Assembly (NCBI GenBank): GCA_018052735.1 | Contig: JAGPMT010000007.1 | Location: 29,622-93,621, forward strand | DNA: 64,000 bases | Reading direction: 5' to 3' | Source: Phycisphaerae bacterium | Lineage (GTDB): Bacteria > Planctomycetota > Phycisphaerae > Sedimentisphaerales > Anaerohalosphaeraceae | In this document: piece by piece, positions 34,371-43,318 of the stretch | Position numbering within the stretch: the first letter of the stretch is position 1 | How the letters are laid out: each line of letters opens with the position of its first letter | Translations under genes and position numbers: made by a program | Notes under the pieces: generated by a model | Databases searched by the model: none | Told to the model about the DNA's origin: nothing | The model's input: only the letters and a program-made list of their open reading frames with translations

Positions 34371-35060
34371 AAATCCTATCGCACCGGTGACATCCGCCGG
34401 GGTTCCAAACCTTCCGGCTGGTATCAATTTCAACTGTTTTTCCTCTTCGGCAGGATCCATTTTGTCCGGCCAAGTCACAATTCCGGGGGCAACAGCATTG
34501 ACCGTTATGCCGGGGGCCAGTTCTTTAGCCAGCGCCTTGGCAGCGGCTATCAGCCCTGCTCGGGCGGCACTATACGGAGCATACTCCGCCCACGGCTTCA
34601 CGCCGGCGATATCGACCATATGAATAATGGCGGCAAAGGGCTGGACAGCGTTTTTCCAATCCAGTCCCTCCTGTTTGAGATAGCGGACAAACACATTAGA
34701 GATAGAAAGCGGGGCCGCCAGATTAACCGCCAGCATCCGGCTAACCTGCAGAGGCGTCAACGTTTCTGCCGGCTGCCTTTGAAAAACCGAGGCAGAATGT
34801 ACAACAAGCCGAATAGGTCCCAGCCGCCGGGCCTGCTCGATAAGAAAGTCTGCACAGTCCGGTTCTTCCAAATCGCACGCAACAGCCAGTGCCTTCCGCC
34901 CGTATTGACGTATGGTCTCTGCGGCCTGTTGAGCGGCAGCCGCATTGGTTCCATAATGGCACAGACAATGAAACCCCTTCCGCCCAAGAAAAACGGCGAT
35001 TTCTCTGCCCAGTTTTCCGCTGGCTCCGGTGATAATGGCTGCTGCATTGTCATACTCCAT
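34308..35060 (-). CDS. Pteridine-reductase-like short-chain dehydrogenase
   Basis: 250 residues, classical SDR. Cofactor motif 'AAIITGASGKLGREIA' at the N terminus. 'AAIIHMVDIAG' carries the Asp used in place of Ser by PTR1/FolM pteridine reductases. 'YAPYSAARAGL' has the catalytic Tyr but Arg where the usual YxxxK Lys stands. 'VNAVAPGIV' and 'ITGQVLCVDGG' are typical C-terminal blocks. It probably reduces a pterin or a related carbonyl with NADPH. Convergent with and overlapping the subtilase gene; divergent from pdxJ. Confidence 0.82.
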   Translation of the reverse strand: MEYDNAAAIITGASGKLGREIAVFLGRKGFHCLCHYGTNAAAAQQAAETIRQYGRKALAVACDLEEPDCADFLIEQARRLGPIRLVVHSASVFQRQPAETLTPLQVSRMLAVNLAAPLSISNVFVRYLKQEGLDWKNAVQPFAAIIHMVDIAGVKPWAEYAPYSAARAGLIAAAKALAKELAPGITVNAVAPGIVTWPDKMDPAEEEKQLKLIPAGRFGTPADVTGAIGFLLDNSYITGQVLCVDGGRSI

Positions 35061-35125
35061 AATTCATATCGTATAGCAAATCCCCTGAACCGGCAAGGCC
35101 TGTCTGAAATTGACTCCAATTTTGC

Positions 35126-35153
35126 TTGCAGACGGCAAATCCGAGATTATAAT
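35126..35153 (+). promoter_or_regulatory. Promoter of pdxJ-dapA
   Basis: TTGCAG (35126-35131), 16 bases, TATAAT (35148-35153), 33 bases upstream of pdxJ, which has AAGGAC as ribosome site. Confidence 0.6.
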
Positions 35154-35186
35154 ACACCCGAACTGAGGATACTTTAAGGACTTTTC

Positions 35187-35909
35187 ATGGCTTTATTAAA
35201 TGTAAACATTGACCATATTGCCACCATCCGCCAAGCCCGCCGGACCGATGAGCCCGATCCTGTATGGGCGGCTGTACAGTGCCAGCTGGCAGGAGCCAAC
35301 GGGATTACAGTGCATCTCCGTCAGGACAGACGGCACATTAACGACAGGGATGTGCGTGTCCTGAAAGAAACAGTGGCCTGCAAGTTCAATCTGGAAATGT
35401 GTCTGTCGGAATCGATTGTCAGAATCGCTGAGGCGGTCATTCCCGACCAAGTAACTCTGGTACCCGAAAACCGGGCTGAATTGACGACAGAAGGCGGCTT
35501 GGATTGTGCAGCGGTTAAACAGCGTCTGGCAGCCGTTGTCAAGCGGATGCACAAAAAAGGCATTTTGGTCAGCACATTTATCCTGCCGGATGAACGGCAG
35601 ATACTTGCCAGTGCCGAGGCTGGCTGCGATGCGGTCGAGCTGCATACCGGCAGGTATGCCAATGCGGTCAGCGATAAGGACATTGAAAAACAGCTGAATC
35701 TGCTCCGGGATGGACGCGACCTTGCTGCCGCTGCGGGCTTGATTGTCCACGCAGGACACGGCTTGACATACCGCAATATCCGGCCGGTCGCTAACATCGA
35801 AGGGCTTTGTGAATTCAACATCGGCCACAGCATTGTCAGCCGGGCGGTTTTGGTTGGCCTGCATCAGGCCGTCCGTGAAATGAAGCAGTTGATTGAGAAT
35901 CCTTTTTAA
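35187..35909 (+). CDS. pdxJ: Pyridoxine 5'-phosphate synthase
   Basis: 240 residues. Condenses 1-deoxyxylulose 5-phosphate with aminoacetone phosphate in the DXP-dependent route to vitamin B6. Signature blocks are 'LNVNIDHIATIRQARRT', 'GITVHLRQDRRHINDRDV', 'VTLVPENRAELTTEGGLD' and 'VHAGHGLTYRNI', then 'EFNIGHSIVSRAV'. Followed after 12 bases by dapA on one transcript. PdxA is not in the window. Confidence 0.97.
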   Translation: MALLNVNIDHIATIRQARRTDEPDPVWAAVQCQLAGANGITVHLRQDRRHINDRDVRVLKETVACKFNLEMCLSESIVRIAEAVIPDQVTLVPENRAELTTEGGLDCAAVKQRLAAVVKRMHKKGILVSTFILPDERQILASAEAGCDAVELHTGRYANAVSDKDIEKQLNLLRDGRDLAAAAGLIVHAGHGLTYRNIRPVANIEGLCEFNIGHSIVSRAVLVGLHQAVREMKQLIENPF

Positions 35910-35921
35910 CAGGAGTCACGC

Positions 35922-36797
35922 ATGTTCAGCGGCGCATTGGTCGCAATTATCACCCCGTTTTCAGAAGGCCAAGTGGATTTCGAAACCTTAACCGAGCTGG
36001 TGGAATTCCAGCTCGAAAGCGGCATTGACGGCATTGTTCCGGTAGGCACCACCGGCGAGTCGCCGACACTGAGCTATGACGAGCACAAGCGGGTCATCGA
36101 ACATGTCGTTAAAACAGTCGGCCGACAGGTTCCGGTCATTGCAGGCACCGGTTCCAACAGCACAGCCGAAGCAATCGAGCTGACCGAATTTGCCCGCAAG
36201 GTCGGCGCCGACGCCTCTCTGCAGGTGGCTCCCTACTACAACAAGCCCATGCAGGAGGGCTTCTATCAGCACTTTAAGGCAATTGCCGAGGAAGTGGATC
36301 TTCCGATGGTCCTTTACAATATTCCCGGCCGCTGCGGCGGAACCGGTCTGACAGCTGAAACGGTCGCCCGTCTGGCCGAGGTGGACAATATTGTTGCCAT
36401 CAAAGAGGCAACCGGCTCGATGGATATGGCCAGCGAAATTGCGTCGCGCTGCGACATCACAATCCTGTCAGGCGATGATTCGCTGACGCTGCCGCTGGCA
36501 GCCATCGGCGCCAAAGGCGTCATCAGCGTTGTCGCCAATATTGTGCCTGCCGATGTCAAGGCCATGACCGATTTGATTCTCGAAGGCGACTTTGTTTCGG
36601 CCCGAAAATGGCACCGCAAGCTCTTTCCCTTATCCAAAACCATGCTGTCGCTGGCAACCAATCCGATCCCGGTCAAGGCGGCGCTGGCGATGCTGAATAT
36701 GGCATCGGAAGAATTGCGTCTGCCGATGACGGTGCTGGAGGAAGCCAAAAAGGCGCAGCTTCGCCAACTGCTCAAAGACTACGGTCTGCTGGACTAA
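35922..36797 (+). CDS. dapA: 4-hydroxy-tetrahydrodipicolinate synthase
   Basis: 291 residues. Condenses pyruvate and aspartate semialdehyde in lysine/diaminopimelate synthesis. 'GTTGESPTLSYDEHKRVIEH', the tyrosine region 'VLYNIPGRCGGTGLT', the Schiff-base lysine 'IVAIKEATGSMD' and 'SGDDSLTLPLAAIGAKGVIS' are all present. Downstream of pdxJ with AGGAG before the ATG. Confidence 0.97.
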   Translation: MFSGALVAIITPFSEGQVDFETLTELVEFQLESGIDGIVPVGTTGESPTLSYDEHKRVIEHVVKTVGRQVPVIAGTGSNSTAEAIELTEFARKVGADASLQVAPYYNKPMQEGFYQHFKAIAEEVDLPMVLYNIPGRCGGTGLTAETVARLAEVDNIVAIKEATGSMDMASEIASRCDITILSGDDSLTLPLAAIGAKGVISVVANIVPADVKAMTDLILEGDFVSARKWHRKLFPLSKTMLSLATNPIPVKAALAMLNMASEELRLPMTVLEEAKKAQLRQLLKDYGLLD

Positions 36798-36851
36798 AAG
36801 ATCCGGCAAACGGCAGGATAAAAATCGGGCAGCAGAAGCAAAGAAGGATGT

Positions 36852-37472
36852 TCATTCCAAGCGCCGCAGCTGCCGGCTGTGCCAGCGGCTCAGCACAAGC
36901 AGGGAAACAGCCGCACCCACAAGGCAGAACAGCATATCTTTCTGCGTATCCCACACATCTCCCTGCGTGCCGAGAAATGCCTCAGCAGCAGTCCCCGATA
37001 ATTCAGCAACAGTCCATTCCAGCAGCTCATAGAGGGCGCTGATACTCAGACAAAACGCCAGAACAACCGGCGCCAGCCATTTGCTGTTCTTCAGCGGCGA
37101 GGTGCGTATCAGGAGTTCACGCCCAACAATAGCCGGAACAAATCCCTGCGCCAGATGCCCGATGCGGTCATAATGATTGCGGCTCAGATCAAAAGTGCTT
37201 TTTATCCAATTAAACAAAGGCACTTGGGCATAGGTATAATGAGCTCCCACCAGCAGGATAACGGCATGAAGCAGTATCAGGGTATAACTCAAATGGGTCA
37301 GAGGAAAGCGGCGGCAGGTCGGAATCAGCACCAGTAGGGCCAGCACAACAGGAAACATCTCCAGCACCCACGTAAACCTGTCCGCCGGCTTCACTGCCGA
37401 CCAGAGAAATACAGCCCCCAATACCGCCAGCAAGACGGCTGGATACGCTGAAGGGCTTGTCTTCTCATCCAT
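36852..37472 (-). CDS. YjdF-like membrane protein (DUF2238)
   Basis: 206 residues with about six transmembrane helices and the family motifs 'NHYDRIGHLAQGFVPAIVGR' and 'ALYELLEWTVAEL', ending near 'GTQGDVWDTQKDM'. Family function is unknown. It overlaps the CDF gene by eight bases and is last in a long minus-strand run. Confidence 0.87.
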   Translation of the reverse strand: MDEKTSPSAYPAVLLAVLGAVFLWSAVKPADRFTWVLEMFPVVLALLVLIPTCRRFPLTHLSYTLILLHAVILLVGAHYTYAQVPLFNWIKSTFDLSRNHYDRIGHLAQGFVPAIVGRELLIRTSPLKNSKWLAPVVLAFCLSISALYELLEWTVAELSGTAAEAFLGTQGDVWDTQKDMLFCLVGAAVSLLVLSRWHSRQLRRLE

Positions 37473-38394
37473 CCGCGGTTTTCCTTTCTCGTCTTAAATG
37501 CGGCAGATCCGGTTCAATATGAACAATCACATTAACCGGCTGAGTCAGCTGGTCCCGAAGTGCCTGCTCAAGACCTTCGGAGATTTCGTGGGCCTCTGCG
37601 ATGCTCAGTTCGGGATTGACCAGAATATGCAGATCCAGAAAAATTTCACGTCCAACGCGGCGGGTGCGAAGCTGATGCCAATTCAGGATTTTTCTGTCTG
37701 ATTCGATAATTGTTTGAATCTGCCGGACAGTCTGCTTATCCACTGCCCGCTCGGCAAACTCCCCCAGACAATCACTGATCACTTTTCCGCCGACGAAAAT
37801 AATCATTAATCCGACAACAATGGCAGCAAGCTGGTCGCCATACGGGTAGCCCAGTTTCACAGAGACCGCACCGAACAAGACGGCTACAGAACTAAAGGCA
37901 TCCGAACGGTGGTGCCAGGCATTGGCGTAAAGAATCGAACTGTGGGTACGCACAGCAATGATGCGGGTCCATTGGTAAAGGGCTTCTTTGGTGATTACCG
38001 ACAGCAGGGCTATCCAGATAACCGAGGAGCTGATTGTCACGGGTTGGCTGCCGATCGTATAATGCATTTTGGCAATATCCATAGACGCCTTATAAATCAT
38101 CCCTGCCCCTACGGCAATCAGCACCAGCGCGATAACAGCCGTCGCAAAGGTTTCCTGCCGTCCGTGTCCGAAGGGATGCTCCGAGTCGGCTTCTTTGGCC
38201 CCCAAATGAATGCCGACCAACACGGCAATATCCGTCAGACAATCCGAAAGCGAATGGATACCATCGGCGAAGAGGGAAAGAGAAGCCACCGCAATGCCCA
38301 CAACGCATTTCAGCACCGACAGCACGATATTGATCACCATTCCCCAGTAGGTTACAGCGCAAATTGCCGAATTGCCCCGCTTGAGATCGGCCAT
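37465..38394 (-). CDS. Cation diffusion facilitator metal exporter
   Basis: 309 residues. Six-helix CDF transporter with the metal-site residues in helix 2 ('LFADGIHSLSDCLTDIAVLV') and helix 5 ('WHHRSDAFSSVAVLFG'). A cytoplasmic metal-binding C-terminal domain follows ('LNWHQLRTRRVGREIFLDLH'). It exports Zn, Fe, Mn or similar by proton antiport; the metal is not predictable here. It starts one base after the phosphohexomutase stop. Confidence 0.93.
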   Translation of the reverse strand: MADLKRGNSAICAVTYWGMVINIVLSVLKCVVGIAVASLSLFADGIHSLSDCLTDIAVLVGIHLGAKEADSEHPFGHGRQETFATAVIALVLIAVGAGMIYKASMDIAKMHYTIGSQPVTISSSVIWIALLSVITKEALYQWTRIIAVRTHSSILYANAWHHRSDAFSSVAVLFGAVSVKLGYPYGDQLAAIVVGLMIIFVGGKVISDCLGEFAERAVDKQTVRQIQTIIESDRKILNWHQLRTRRVGREIFLDLHILVNPELSIAEAHEISEGLEQALRDQLTQPVNVIVHIEPDLPHLRRERKTADG

Positions 38395-38395
38395 T

Positions 38396-39772
38396 TTACT
38401 TTCCTATGACTTCACCGCAGATGCGTTCTATCTGCTTGGCATACCTGTCGGCGGCAGCCGCTTCTTTGGCCTCTATAATAACGCGCATAATCGGCTCTGT
38501 ATTGCTGGTACGGATATGAATCCAGCCGTCGGGCAAATCCAGCCGGCACCCGTCACGGGTATTGATCAGCGCATCGGCAAAAAGGGATTTGGCCTTTTCG
38601 ATAACTGCTTGGGCTTGGATTGTATCCGCGCTGTATTTGGTTTTATACATGCAGTACCCGCCGACCTCTGCAGCCAGCTGGGAAACAGATTTGCCGGCGT
38701 CCGCCATCAGCTGCAGCACCAGCGCCATCCCGACCAAACTGTCCCGCACAGGCCCTACCCGCAGATCAATAATGCCGCCGTTGCCTTCGCCGCCGATAAC
38801 GCAGTTGTGTTCAATCATCGCATTGGCCACATGGGCTTCGCCGACCGGTGTCCGAATGACCCGGCAGCCGGCGGCAGAGGCGATGTCATCGATCATTCGC
38901 GACGTGGAAAGATTGGCCGCAGCCGCCCCCTTCTTTCGGGAGAAAACCTGTTTGGCGGCCAGCGCCAGTGTAAATTCCTCGCCGATGTAAACACCCTTTT
39001 CATCAACAATAGCCAAACGGTCTGCATCGGGGTCTTGCGCAAAACCGATGTCGGCTTTTTCGGCGGCGACTTGCCGGCATAAAGCGGTCAGGTTTTCGGC
39101 GGTCGGCTCCGGCGCATGCGCAAAGCGGCCTGTGGGTTCGGCATTCATGCAGATGACCTGACAGCCCAGCGCCTCCAGCAGCATCTGTCCGGCGGTGCCG
39201 CCGGCTCCGTTGACGCTGTCCAGTACGACCCTGAAATGCTTTGGAATGATGGACTCTTTCTGGACGATGGCCAGTACCTTTTCCAGATGAACCTGATGGG
39301 TATCCCTGTTTTGGCAAATCGTCCCGCAGCCCAGTGCATCGGTCCGTTCAAACTGCTGACTGCGAAAGAGCTGAATGATTTGTTCTGCTGTCGGCTTGGG
39401 CGGTGCAATGCCGTTGCCCAGCAGCAGCTTGATTCCATTGTACGGTGCCGGATTATGACTGGCGGTAATCACAACCCCCCCGGCGCATCCCAAATGGCGC
39501 ACCATGATTCCCACTCCCGGCGTCGAACAGATGCCCAGATCGATGACATCCGCACCTGCCGCGGTCAATCCCGAGGCTACGGCCGAAAACAGCATCTGCC
39601 CCGATGGGCGCGAATCCCGGCCGATTGCCACAGCACACCTCCCCGAGCTGCTGCATTGCCGTTTCAGAAAGGTCCCAAACGCGCTGCCGTAGTCTGCGGC
39701 CGTATTGGGGAAAAGGTTGTGCCCTACCAATCCGCGCATTCCGCTGATACTGATAATAAGTTCCTGCGCCAT
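38396..39772 (-). CDS. Phosphoglucosamine mutase / phosphohexomutase
   Basis: 458 residues of the alpha-D-phosphohexomutase family. Phosphoserine loop 'GVVITASHNPAPYNGIKLL' (about 104), metal loop 'AQDPDADRLAIVDEKG', sugar loop 'GGEGNGGIIDLRVG' and phosphate-binding 'RTSNTEPIMRVI'. The GlmM-like N terminus 'ISGMRGLVGHNLFP' suggests glucosamine-phosphate mutase, but phosphomannomutase or phosphoglucomutase cannot be excluded. Lies between the TopoVI-B and CDF genes. Confidence 0.92.
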   Translation of the reverse strand: MAQELIISISGMRGLVGHNLFPNTAADYGSAFGTFLKRQCSSSGRCAVAIGRDSRPSGQMLFSAVASGLTAAGADVIDLGICSTPGVGIMVRHLGCAGGVVITASHNPAPYNGIKLLLGNGIAPPKPTAEQIIQLFRSQQFERTDALGCGTICQNRDTHQVHLEKVLAIVQKESIIPKHFRVVLDSVNGAGGTAGQMLLEALGCQVICMNAEPTGRFAHAPEPTAENLTALCRQVAAEKADIGFAQDPDADRLAIVDEKGVYIGEEFTLALAAKQVFSRKKGAAAANLSTSRMIDDIASAAGCRVIRTPVGEAHVANAMIEHNCVIGGEGNGGIIDLRVGPVRDSLVGMALVLQLMADAGKSVSQLAAEVGGYCMYKTKYSADTIQAQAVIEKAKSLFADALINTRDGCRLDLPDGWIHIRTSNTEPIMRVIIEAKEAAAADRYAKQIERICGEVIGK

Positions 39773-39790
39773 AGTTTAGCTTCCTCTATC

Positions 39791-41635
39791 CTAAGGTAAC
39801 GACCGAGTCCGTTCAAGGATTGTGCTGAGATTGTTCAGCAGTTTCTCAACCTGCGCTTCTTTCAGCAGCAGAATGTCTTTCAGGGCCTGACCGATATGCG
39901 GCAGATACGTTTCTATATAACTGCGTTTGAGCAGTTCCTCTTTCATCCGCCGCTGTCGGCGCACGTGAAGTCCCAGCTTGCGCCCGCATTCCTGAATTGC
40001 CAGCTTGATTTCTTTGATAATCTCCGGATAATGCGCCACCGCCTCCTTGCTTTCGGATGTAAACGGCACCCACACCGAAGCAATATGCACCATCAGCATC
40101 ACCGGTCCGCTGGGCAATGCCCCTTTGCTCTGATTAAGGCCGTAGGCCCGCCAATTGGTCTCCATCACCGCTTTGTAGGTGGCACAGGCCGACTGCTGAT
40201 ACAGCAGCGGCACGCGGTTGGCAAACCGCACCAGCCGCATCAGGGGTTCTTTGCCTTCCTCCTGATCCTCATCCTTCATCTCTTTGCATCCGTAGGCCAG
40301 CGCCGCTTCGATGATGAAGGGATTGCCCCGATACACCGCCGGCTTGCGGGTGCAGCTGACATAAAATTCCGCTTCTGTTACCCGCTTGAGACCGTCAATG
40401 AGCTTTTCCTGCCCAATCGGACTGATGCAGTCGGTCGGCGGTGCCATCAGCTTGGTGGCATTGATGGCGGCGTGCAGTTTTTCTGCATCTTTGAGGGTTA
40501 TCGCCGCCGGCTTCATATTGACCGAAAGCTTGGCTTTTTTGATGATTTCTGCTGCCAGACGCTCGCTGACCCGTGAGAATTCCCGATGCATAAAATCGGC
40601 CAGACGTCTGCATTCGGAGTCGCGGGCCATTTTGTACAAAATGCCCAATTCGACGCCGTAGGGATGTGGTTTAATCTCCGCCGGGATATAGGGCATTTCC
40701 TCCGTCTGACGCGGATACTGGCTGACGGTGCCGTCGGGGGCCCTGTATGTAATCGAAGCGTGAGGATTGGCCATCGCTGTCTGGGCGAGGTATTCATCGA
40801 CGCTTTGGCGGCCTTTCTGGTACCGCCCTTCCAGCACAATTGAAACGCTGGTTCCGCTGGGCTGGTCAAACTCGCATTCTTCATCGAGAATCACTTCCGG
40901 GCGGTTTTTTGAGGTATCAATCTGCACGTGGTAATGTTTGGCCGGCTTGGAACCGCTGGTGCGGGAGATAATCTGGACAGGTTCGCCGGTTGTCAGCAGA
41001 CCGTACATTCCTGCTGCGCTGATGCCGATGCCCTGCTGACCGCGGCTCATTTTGAGCGTGTGAAACTTGCTTCCGTACAGCAGCCGTGCAAAAATATTCG
41101 GAATCTGTTTGGGGACAATCCCCGGGCCGTTATCCTTGACCGTAACCCGGAATTTGTTATCCGTTCCATCCAGCGCCTCAATATGCACCGATATGGCCGG
41201 CAGAATTTGTGCCTCTTCACAGGCGTCGAGGGAGTTATCAACGGCCTCTTTAACAGCAGTCAGCAGCGCTTTTCGAGGATTGTCAAATCCGAGCAGATGG
41301 CGGTTCTTGGCGAAAAATTCGCTCACGCTGATTTCCCGCTGCTTAGCCGCCATCGACTCGGCTGTGGCGGCTTGGGATTTTCGCACTTTTTTGGGGGCAG
41401 CCGCCGCAGCGGATGTGCTGCCGGCCGCATTCTCGCCGGCTTTGGCTGAAGATCCGGCAGCCGGCGTTTGAAGAGTGTTGAGATTCTCCAAGGCATCCGA
41501 AGATTCGGCGTTCTCTGTTCTTTTACGGTTCGATTTCATCCCTGACGGATGGGCCTGCCCCTGACCGGGGCCGGAGTCAGCTGTCCCGAATTCAAACCGC
41601 ATTTGGGTTTGCTGTTTTGTCTTGCGCGAGGTCAT
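39791..41635 (-). CDS. top6B: DNA topoisomerase VI subunit B
   Basis: 614 residues. After a low-complexity Ala/Ser/Thr-rich N terminus (about 1-95) comes the GHKL ATPase: 'ALLTAVKEAVDNSLDACEEA' (Asn/Asp ATP motif), 'VTVKDNGPGIVPKQIPNIFA', 'SRGQQGIGISAAGMYGLLTT' and the switch-lysine region near 'ALPSGPVMLMVHIASVWVPF'. This is the ATPase half of the archaeal-type IIB topoisomerase. The catalytic A subunit, usually needed to cut DNA, is not adjacent or elsewhere in the window. It lies between serA and the phosphohexomutase gene. Confidence 0.92.
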   Translation of the reverse strand: MTSRKTKQQTQMRFEFGTADSGPGQGQAHPSGMKSNRKRTENAESSDALENLNTLQTPAAGSSAKAGENAAGSTSAAAAAPKKVRKSQAATAESMAAKQREISVSEFFAKNRHLLGFDNPRKALLTAVKEAVDNSLDACEEAQILPAISVHIEALDGTDNKFRVTVKDNGPGIVPKQIPNIFARLLYGSKFHTLKMSRGQQGIGISAAGMYGLLTTGEPVQIISRTSGSKPAKHYHVQIDTSKNRPEVILDEECEFDQPSGTSVSIVLEGRYQKGRQSVDEYLAQTAMANPHASITYRAPDGTVSQYPRQTEEMPYIPAEIKPHPYGVELGILYKMARDSECRRLADFMHREFSRVSERLAAEIIKKAKLSVNMKPAAITLKDAEKLHAAINATKLMAPPTDCISPIGQEKLIDGLKRVTEAEFYVSCTRKPAVYRGNPFIIEAALAYGCKEMKDEDQEEGKEPLMRLVRFANRVPLLYQQSACATYKAVMETNWRAYGLNQSKGALPSGPVMLMVHIASVWVPFTSESKEAVAHYPEIIKEIKLAIQECGRKLGLHVRRQRRMKEELLKRSYIETYLPHIGQALKDILLLKEAQVEKLLNNLSTILERTRSLP

Positions 41636-41658
41636 TCCTTTGATTCCCAGATAATCAC

Positions 41659-41699
41659 AGAGCGGTTCGACTCTGCGGATACCAAAGCCGAACCGCTCT
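41659..41699. repeat. Perfect 11-bp inverted repeat between serA and top6B
   Basis: AGAGCGGTTCG (41659-41669) and CGAACCGCTCT (41689-41699) with a 19-base spacer. It sits after the serA stop and just before the top6B start on the minus strand. No U-tract follows on that strand, so it is not a standard terminator; it could be a processing, attenuation or protein-binding site. Confidence 0.6.
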
Positions 41700-41717
41700 T
41701 GTTACATCGTTCCCATT

Positions 41718-43307
41718 TTACTGCAGTTTACATACATACATTTCATTGACAAATTCCAAACCAGCCAATTCCTGTGCCGCTTGGGCATCGGGGGTTTTGT
41801 CAAGACTGACAGCCAGAATCGCCTTGCCTTCCTCCAGCTTATGCCCCACACCCATAGTATTAATGTTGATGCCGTGTCTGCCGAGAGCTGTTCCCACAGC
41901 CCCGATCACACCCGGCTTGTCTTGGTTGAAAATAATAACCATCGTGCCTTCCGGTGTTACTTCGATGCTGAAGCCGTCAATTTCAATAATCCGCAGAAGA
42001 TTACCGCTAAAAACCGTCCCGCGGATGGACCGTGTAATCTTATCGGTTACGACGGTCGCCGTAAAGCTGGACTCCAAATCTTTGATTTCCGGATTTTTGG
42101 TGCGGTCTATGCTGACGCCGCGTTCTTTGGCCAGCAAGGGAGCATTCACCATATTTACAACGGTATCGAAATGCGGCTGGAGAAGACCGATGGTGAAAGC
42201 CGTCGCCGCAGCATCTACCGGCTTTTCGGCGATGGAGCCGCGGAATTCAATTTTAGCGCTCTTCAGATGCCCCGGCGCCAACGTGCTGAGCATGGTGCCA
42301 ATGCGCTGGGCAAGGTCGGCATAGCGGCTGACAATCGGCGGCACGGCACCGGAAGTCGCCGGCGCGTTGAGGGCATTGCGAATCGGTCCCCCTTTAATGG
42401 CATCGCACAAAATCTGGGCGGCTTCGACAGCAACCTCGATCTGGGCTTCTTCGGTGCTGGCACCGAGATGCGGAGTTACCAGGCAGGTCGGGCATTCAGC
42501 AAAACGCTTATTTTCCGTCGGCTCTTTGGAGAACACATCCAGCGCTGCACCGGCAATCGTACCGGCACTGAGAGCATTATACAAATCATCTTCGTTAATG
42601 ATGCCGCCGCGGGCACAATTGATGATGCGGCAGGTCGGCTTCATCATTTTGAGCTGTTTGGATGTAATAAGATTCAATGTCTGCTCATTGCGGGGAATAT
42701 GAAGCGTGATATAATCTGCCTCCCGATATATCTTCTCGATATTATCTGTTATCTGCACTCCCAACTGTTCTGCCTCTTTGGGGGCTGCAAAGGGATCATA
42801 GCCGATGATTTTCATATTAAAACCAAGGGCCATTTTTACCACTGCCATTCCGATGCGTCCCAACCCAATGACTCCCAGCACCTTGTTATTGAGCTGGTTG
42901 CCGGTATAGCTCTTGCGGTCCCATGTGCCGGCCTTCAAGCTATTGCAGGCCGGAACGACATTGCGGCTCAGCGCCAGCATCAATGCCATTGTATGCTCTG
43001 CGGCACTGATCGTGTTGCCGCCGGGAGTATTCATAACCAAAATGCCCTTGCGGGTCGCCGCAGGCACATCGACATTGTCGATGCCTACGCCGGCACGGGC
43101 TATCCCCTTTAATTTGCCCGGATTCTCAAGGACTTTGGCCGTCACTTGCGTGCCGCTGCGGATAATCAGCCCGTCATAATCCCCGATAATTTGGGCTAAT
43201 TCGTCTTCGCTGATGCCTGTACGAACCACAGGCTCGAAATCGTCCATCGATTTGATTAAATCGATACCCTCTTTTGCCAGCTTGTCGGTAATCAGAATTT
43301 TGTACAT
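41718..43307 (-). CDS. serA: D-3-phosphoglycerate dehydrogenase
   Basis: 529 residues, the long SerA type. It has the NAD-binding Rossmann region 'VLGVIGLGRIGMAVVKMALG', catalytic 'RIINCARGGIINEDDLYNAL' and 'CLVTPHLGASTEEAQIEVA', an intervening domain, and a C-terminal ACT domain ('DKPGVIGAVGTALGRHGINI') that usually senses serine. First committed step of serine synthesis. AGGAGA precedes the start. Confidence 0.96.
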   Translation of the reverse strand: MYKILITDKLAKEGIDLIKSMDDFEPVVRTGISEDELAQIIGDYDGLIIRSGTQVTAKVLENPGKLKGIARAGVGIDNVDVPAATRKGILVMNTPGGNTISAAEHTMALMLALSRNVVPACNSLKAGTWDRKSYTGNQLNNKVLGVIGLGRIGMAVVKMALGFNMKIIGYDPFAAPKEAEQLGVQITDNIEKIYREADYITLHIPRNEQTLNLITSKQLKMMKPTCRIINCARGGIINEDDLYNALSAGTIAGAALDVFSKEPTENKRFAECPTCLVTPHLGASTEEAQIEVAVEAAQILCDAIKGGPIRNALNAPATSGAVPPIVSRYADLAQRIGTMLSTLAPGHLKSAKIEFRGSIAEKPVDAAATAFTIGLLQPHFDTVVNMVNAPLLAKERGVSIDRTKNPEIKDLESSFTATVVTDKITRSIRGTVFSGNLLRIIEIDGFSIEVTPEGTMVIIFNQDKPGVIGAVGTALGRHGININTMGVGHKLEEGKAILAVSLDKTPDAQAAQELAGLEFVNEMYVCKLQ

Positions 43308-43318
43308 AGAAACTTCTC

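Noticed and set aside
41781..43112. 443-codon plus-strand frame opposite serA
   Set aside because: serA is certain; the long antisense frame is a by-product of its codon use and has no family signature.
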